Shown here: one piece after another, positions 30,852-33,466 of the stretch
Layout: each line of letters begins with the position of its first letter
Position numbering within the stretch: position 1 is the first letter of the stretch
Assembly (NCBI GenBank): GCA_020048895.1
Contig: JAIFLV010000133.1
Coordinates: 1 to 33,466, forward strand
Length of the DNA: 33,466 bases
Source: Rhodoferax sp.
Lineage (GTDB): Bacteria; Pseudomonadota; Gammaproteobacteria; Burkholderiales; Burkholderiaceae_C
Direction of reading: 5' to 3'
Position numbers and translations under genes: made by a program
Notes under the pieces: model-generated
Told to the model about the DNA's origin: nothing
What the model saw: the letters and a program-made list of their open reading frames with translations, nothing else
Database searches by the model: none

Positions 30852-31694
30852 ATGCGACTGCTGCGTGTTGGCCCTGCGGGCCTCGAACGTCCGGCAATGC
30901 TGGATGCAAGTGGCGTATTGCGCGATCTGTCGGGTCACTGTAGCGATATCAACGCGGACACCCTTAGCCCGGCGGGCTTGGCGGCCCTGCGCGGACTGGA
31001 TGTGCAATCACTGCCCGCCATTGCGGGCGGCCTACGCGTAGGCCCGTGCGTATCTGGTGTGCGCAAGATTGTCTGTGTGGGGTTGAACTATGCCGACCAT
31101 GCGGCCGAAGCCAATATGCCGGTGCCCGCAGAGCCAGTACTGTTCATGAAGCCTGTGAGCAGTTTGTGCGGTCCCTTTGATGCCATCGAGATTCCACGGG
31201 GCGCGCAAAAAACCGATTGGGAGGTCGAATTGGCGGTGGTGATTGGCCAACGTGCGAAATACGTGGATGAATCCCGCGCAATGGACTATGTGGCAGGGTA
31301 TTGCGTTGCCAATGATGTGTCGGAGCGGTCCTTTCAGCTAGAGCGTTCGGGCCAATGGGATAAGGGAAAAGGGCACGATACGTTTGCACCCATCGGCCCC
31401 TGGTTGGTAACTGCTGACCAAATTGCCGATCCACAAGCGCTTGATCTGTGGCTTGACGTGGATGGCAGGCGCTGCCAAACCGGCAATACGCGAACCATGG
31501 TGTTTGGCGTTCGTCAGGTGGTGAGTTACATCAGTCAGTTCATGACATTGGAGCCCGGTGATCTCGTTTTCACCGGCACGCCACCTGGTGTCGGCATGGG
31601 ACACAAACCTCCCGTCTACTTGCAGCCCGGACAAATCGTGCGTCTTGGAGTGCAGGGCTTGGGTGAACAGCGTGCAATGACTGTTGCGGCCTGA
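30852..31694 (+). CDS. fumarylacetoacetate hydrolase (FAH) family protein
   Basis: A 280-residue FAH-superfamily enzyme. VCVGLNYADHAAEANMPVPAEPVLFMKP opens the catalytic domain (two adjoining blocks). The metal ligands fit TDWEVELAVVIG (Glu/Glu) and GYCVANDVSER (Asp). KGHDTFAPIGPWLVT and DLVFTGTPPGVGMG are also typical. Members hydrolyse or hydrate 2-keto-4-pentenoate, diketo-deoxy-fuconate or acylpyruvate-type substrates with Mg2+; the exact one cannot be told. GGAGAC at 30841 is the Shine-Dalgarno. Monocistronic, divergent from the NsrR-like gene. Confidence 0.92.
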   Translation: MRLLRVGPAGLERPAMLDASGVLRDLSGHCSDINADTLSPAGLAALRGLDVQSLPAIAGGLRVGPCVSGVRKIVCVGLNYADHAAEANMPVPAEPVLFMKPVSSLCGPFDAIEIPRGAQKTDWEVELAVVIGQRAKYVDESRAMDYVAGYCVANDVSERSFQLERSGQWDKGKGHDTFAPIGPWLVTADQIADPQALDLWLDVDGRRCQTGNTRTMVFGVRQVVSYISQFMTLEPGDLVFTGTPPGVGMGHKPPVYLQPGQIVRLGVQGLGEQRAMTVAA

Positions 31695-31778
31695 GTGCGC
31701 AAGTGCGCGACTGACCGATCGGTCCAGACTGGATGCGTGATCCGCCTACAGATGGGTCGCCTGCCGTGATGCGCTGTA

Positions 31779-31919
31779 TCAGCGGACCGGGCGGTCCTTG
31801 GCGATTCCCCAGTCACTGCGCAAGTTGATGCTGTTTTCGGCTGAGCCGATGTAAACAAGTGCCCAGGCGATGAGCGCGATCAAGGTAATGAGGGCTAAGG
31901 CCTTCACAAATATTTTCAT
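31779..31919 (-). CDS. 46-aa single-helix membrane peptide
   Basis: A short minus-strand frame encodes 46 residues: MKIFVKALALITLIALIAWA forms a basic start and one membrane helix, then LVYIGSAENS, INLRSDWGIA and a basic end KDRPVR. The hydropathy and charge pattern (positive N-terminus, helix, polar periplasmic tail) looks like a real small membrane protein and not an antisense artefact. The Shine-Dalgarno is poor. It lies in an otherwise gene-poor gap after the FAH gene, convergent with it. No family recognised. Confidence 0.5.
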   Translation of the reverse strand: MKIFVKALALITLIALIAWALVYIGSAENSINLRSDWGIAKDRPVR

Positions 31920-32415
31920 AATTGACAGGGTTGCGAGCCTGGTGTGCAGCCAAACGTGCGTTTGCGGAGAAGCAGCTAATGCGTTAGCTTTGCGCTATTT
32001 TCTCACTATCGGTGCGTTTTCATTATCAGAGTCAAAGCAAAACAACTCAAAACTCCTTGAAATCAGAAACAAGGTTTGATTTTGAACGGGAATCCGGAAA
32101 AACCCTCGTGTTGCTTTGGCGGCAGCTACACCACTTTTGGACAGCAAATTCGGTAGTTTCGGCTTCGTCCAAAACTTTGCCTTCAATTTGTGGCTTGAGC
32201 CCTTGCGGGACTTGCGCAGGCAGCTACAAATTGAATAGCTTTCATTGGGGAAATCCAAAACGCTAGCAGAAAATCAGGGTGTCATGAAGGCGATATTTTT
32301 TGCCCTTAATGGGTAAACAATGTCGGATTTCGCTACGATTCGGCCCAGGCGCAATGCCACCCATTTTCAACACGGGCAAAGTCCAGTGGATGGACCCCAG
32401 CAGAGACATATCACC
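31920..32415. other. intergenic region, AT-richer, with hairpins and repeat copy D
   Basis: About 500 bases without a convincing gene. It holds a perfect hairpin AGCTAA-TGCG-TTAGCT (31974-31989), an 8-bp inverted repeat TTTTGGAC...GTCCAAAA (32135-32142 and 32167-32174), and dispersed-repeat copy D. The stretch before the ribonucleotide reductase gene shows no cobalamin riboswitch box or NrdR boxes that I can recognise. Confidence 0.6.
32183..32236 (-). repeat. dispersed ATAGC...GCGCTAGAG repeat, copy D
   Basis: On the minus strand: CAATTTGTAGCTGCCTGCGC, then AAGTCCCGCAAGGGCTCAAGCC and ACAAATTGAA. Intergenic; the outer AATTTG/CAAATT ends are inverted relative to each other. Confidence 0.6.
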
Positions 32416-33466
32416 ATGAAACGCGACAAACTCGGCCAATCTCCCTTGCTGCTTCCCACCCAACCCATCAGCCAGGACGTGCTGCAGGAGAAGTACCTCA
32501 AGCCCGGAGAAACCAGCGTCGAAGATCTGTATGGTATGTGCGTGTGGCGCGTTCCCTTGCCTCGGCAGAGGCAGAGCCTTTGCGTGCCAAGTACGAGGCC
32601 ATTTTCCTGGAGAACCTGCACGCCGGTGCCATTGGTGCGGGACGCATCATGAGTGCGGCTGGCACGGCCATTCAGGCAACCCTGATCAACTGTTTTGTGC
32701 AGCCTGTGGGTGACTGCATTCAGGGCGTGGATGCAGAAGGATATCCAGGCATTTATGAGGCGTTGCGCGAAGCTGCCGAGACCATGCGCCGTGGCGGAGG
32801 CGTAGGCTACGACTTTTCGCGCATTCGCCCCCGCGGTGCAGAAGTCAAGGCCACGGCCTCCATGGCGTCTGGCCCTTGCAGTTACATCAATGTGTTTGAC
32901 CAGTCATGCTCCACCGTGGAGAGCGCCGGCGCACGCCGTGGCGCGCAAATGGGCGTATTGCGCATCGATCACCCCGATGTGCTGGAGTTCATCACCGCCA
33001 AGCGCACCCCCGGACGTTGGAACAACTTCAACGTGTCGGTTGGCGTATCGGACGCTTTCATGCAGGCACTCGATGCAGACCAGCCTTGGGAACTGGTGCA
33101 CAAGGCCAAGCCCGGTGCGACGCTTCTGTCGCAAGGCGCCTACCAGCCGACGCTTCTGTCGCAAGGCGCCTACCAGCGCGCCGACGGCCTATGGGTGTAC
33201 AAGAAGCTCACGGCGCGCGAAATGTGGGATACGGTGATGAAGTCGACCTACGACTTTGCCGAGCCAGGCATCTTGTTCCTGGACCACATGAACCGGGACA
33301 ACAACCTGCACTACTGCGAGAAGATCGAGGCGACCAACCCCTGTGGCGAGCAACCGTTGCCGTCGTACGGGTGCTGTGATCTGGGTCCCATCATCCTGAC
33401 GCGTTTTGTGCGCCATCCGTTCGGTTTTGACGGCCTGCCATCGTTCGATTTCGAGTCGTTTGAAAA
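32416..33466 (+). CDS. adenosylcobalamin-dependent ribonucleotide reductase (class II), partial, frameshifted
   Basis: The ATG at 32416 opens a frame ([19 protein letters not shown], then SVEDLYGM) that stops at 32652. The rest of the enzyme continues in another frame from about 32540 to the window end: [93 protein letters not shown]. The first Cys (INCF) and the radical-site Cys (NPCGEQ) fit class II NrdJ, which makes deoxynucleotides with B12. One missing base near 32531-32541 restores a continuous protein. A perfect 30-bp tandem duplication adds ten residues (TLLSQGAYQ twice). A sequencing error or real decay both fit the frameshift. Confidence 0.82.
33118..33177 (+). repeat. perfect 2 x 30-bp tandem duplication in the reductase gene
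   Basis: The 30 bases at 33118-33147 are repeated exactly at 33148-33177. The unit keeps the reading frame and encodes [10 protein letters not shown] then [10 protein letters not shown]. Confidence 0.95.

Noticed and set aside
32237..32415. cobalamin riboswitch or NrdR boxes before the B12-dependent reductase gene
   Set aside because: No B12-box-like GCC(A/C)CTG context or paired NrdR motifs were recognisable by eye.

Overview
The window reads as a chromosomal segment of a betaproteobacterium in the order Burkholderiales, most likely family Comamonadaceae (Rhodoferax/Polaromonas/Acidovorax-like). The evidence is the gene content and order (coxB-coxA-ctaG-coxC-SURF1-ctaA-ctaB-SCO, lutACB-trmL, a DUF1841 gene, Bug-type binding protein, CIRCE-controlled rpoH), the fairly high G+C, and several copies of a short dispersed repeat that I associate from memory with Comamonadaceae genomes. 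I saw no rRNA, tRNA, CRISPR array, transposase, integrase or plasmid origin.

Layout. 1-1550 (minus): a MoxR-type AAA ATPase, a small membrane protein and a GNAT acetyltransferase that runs off the left edge. 1671-2336 (plus): a dihaem cytochrome c4-like protein, convergent with an S41 protease lipoprotein and a DUF1841 gene. 4287-5336: a small unknown gene behind a pair of operator-like palindromes, with a putative Cro/cI-like DNA-binding protein upstream. 5467-7176: a decayed TauE/SafE permease facing an MFS transporter. 7367-9740 (plus): two envelope proteins, an orphan ParA ATPase and a MaoC-like hydratase, then a large inverted repeat. 9848-14057 (minus): trmL, the lactate-utilisation operon lutA-lutC-lutB, and comF. 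14095-15000: a BioC-like protein without a recognisable SAM-binding motif.

15055-23887 is a cytochrome oxidase locus: a 73-aa stand-alone COX2 membrane hairpin, coxB, coxA, a 47-aa membrane peptide, ctaG, coxC, an antisense DUF2909 gene, SURF1, a SCO-like membrane protein, ctaA, ctaB and SCO1. Many genes overlap by ATGA and the assembly set looks complete. The catalytic subunits are unusual. CoxA keeps the haem and CuB histidines, the Tyr and the D-channel residues, but the canonical K-channel Lys, Thr and Ser are Leu, Leu and Pro, and the Mg-site Asp is Asn. CoxB has Gln at the K-channel entrance Glu and lacks the C-terminal cytochrome c domain found in many relatives. This coordinated loss across two subunits is the strongest candidate for something undescribed.

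23938-33466: a cysteine hydrolase, a Bug-family binding protein, rpoH under a perfect CIRCE operator, 3-hydroxyacyl-CoA dehydrogenase, a wax ester synthase/DGAT, a second protein with the WYxC...YYPY...CPxGW domain, an NsrR-like regulator with a thioesterase, an FAH-family hydrolase, a 46-aa membrane peptide, and a partial B12-dependent ribonucleotide reductase gene with an apparent frameshift and a perfect 30-bp tandem duplication.
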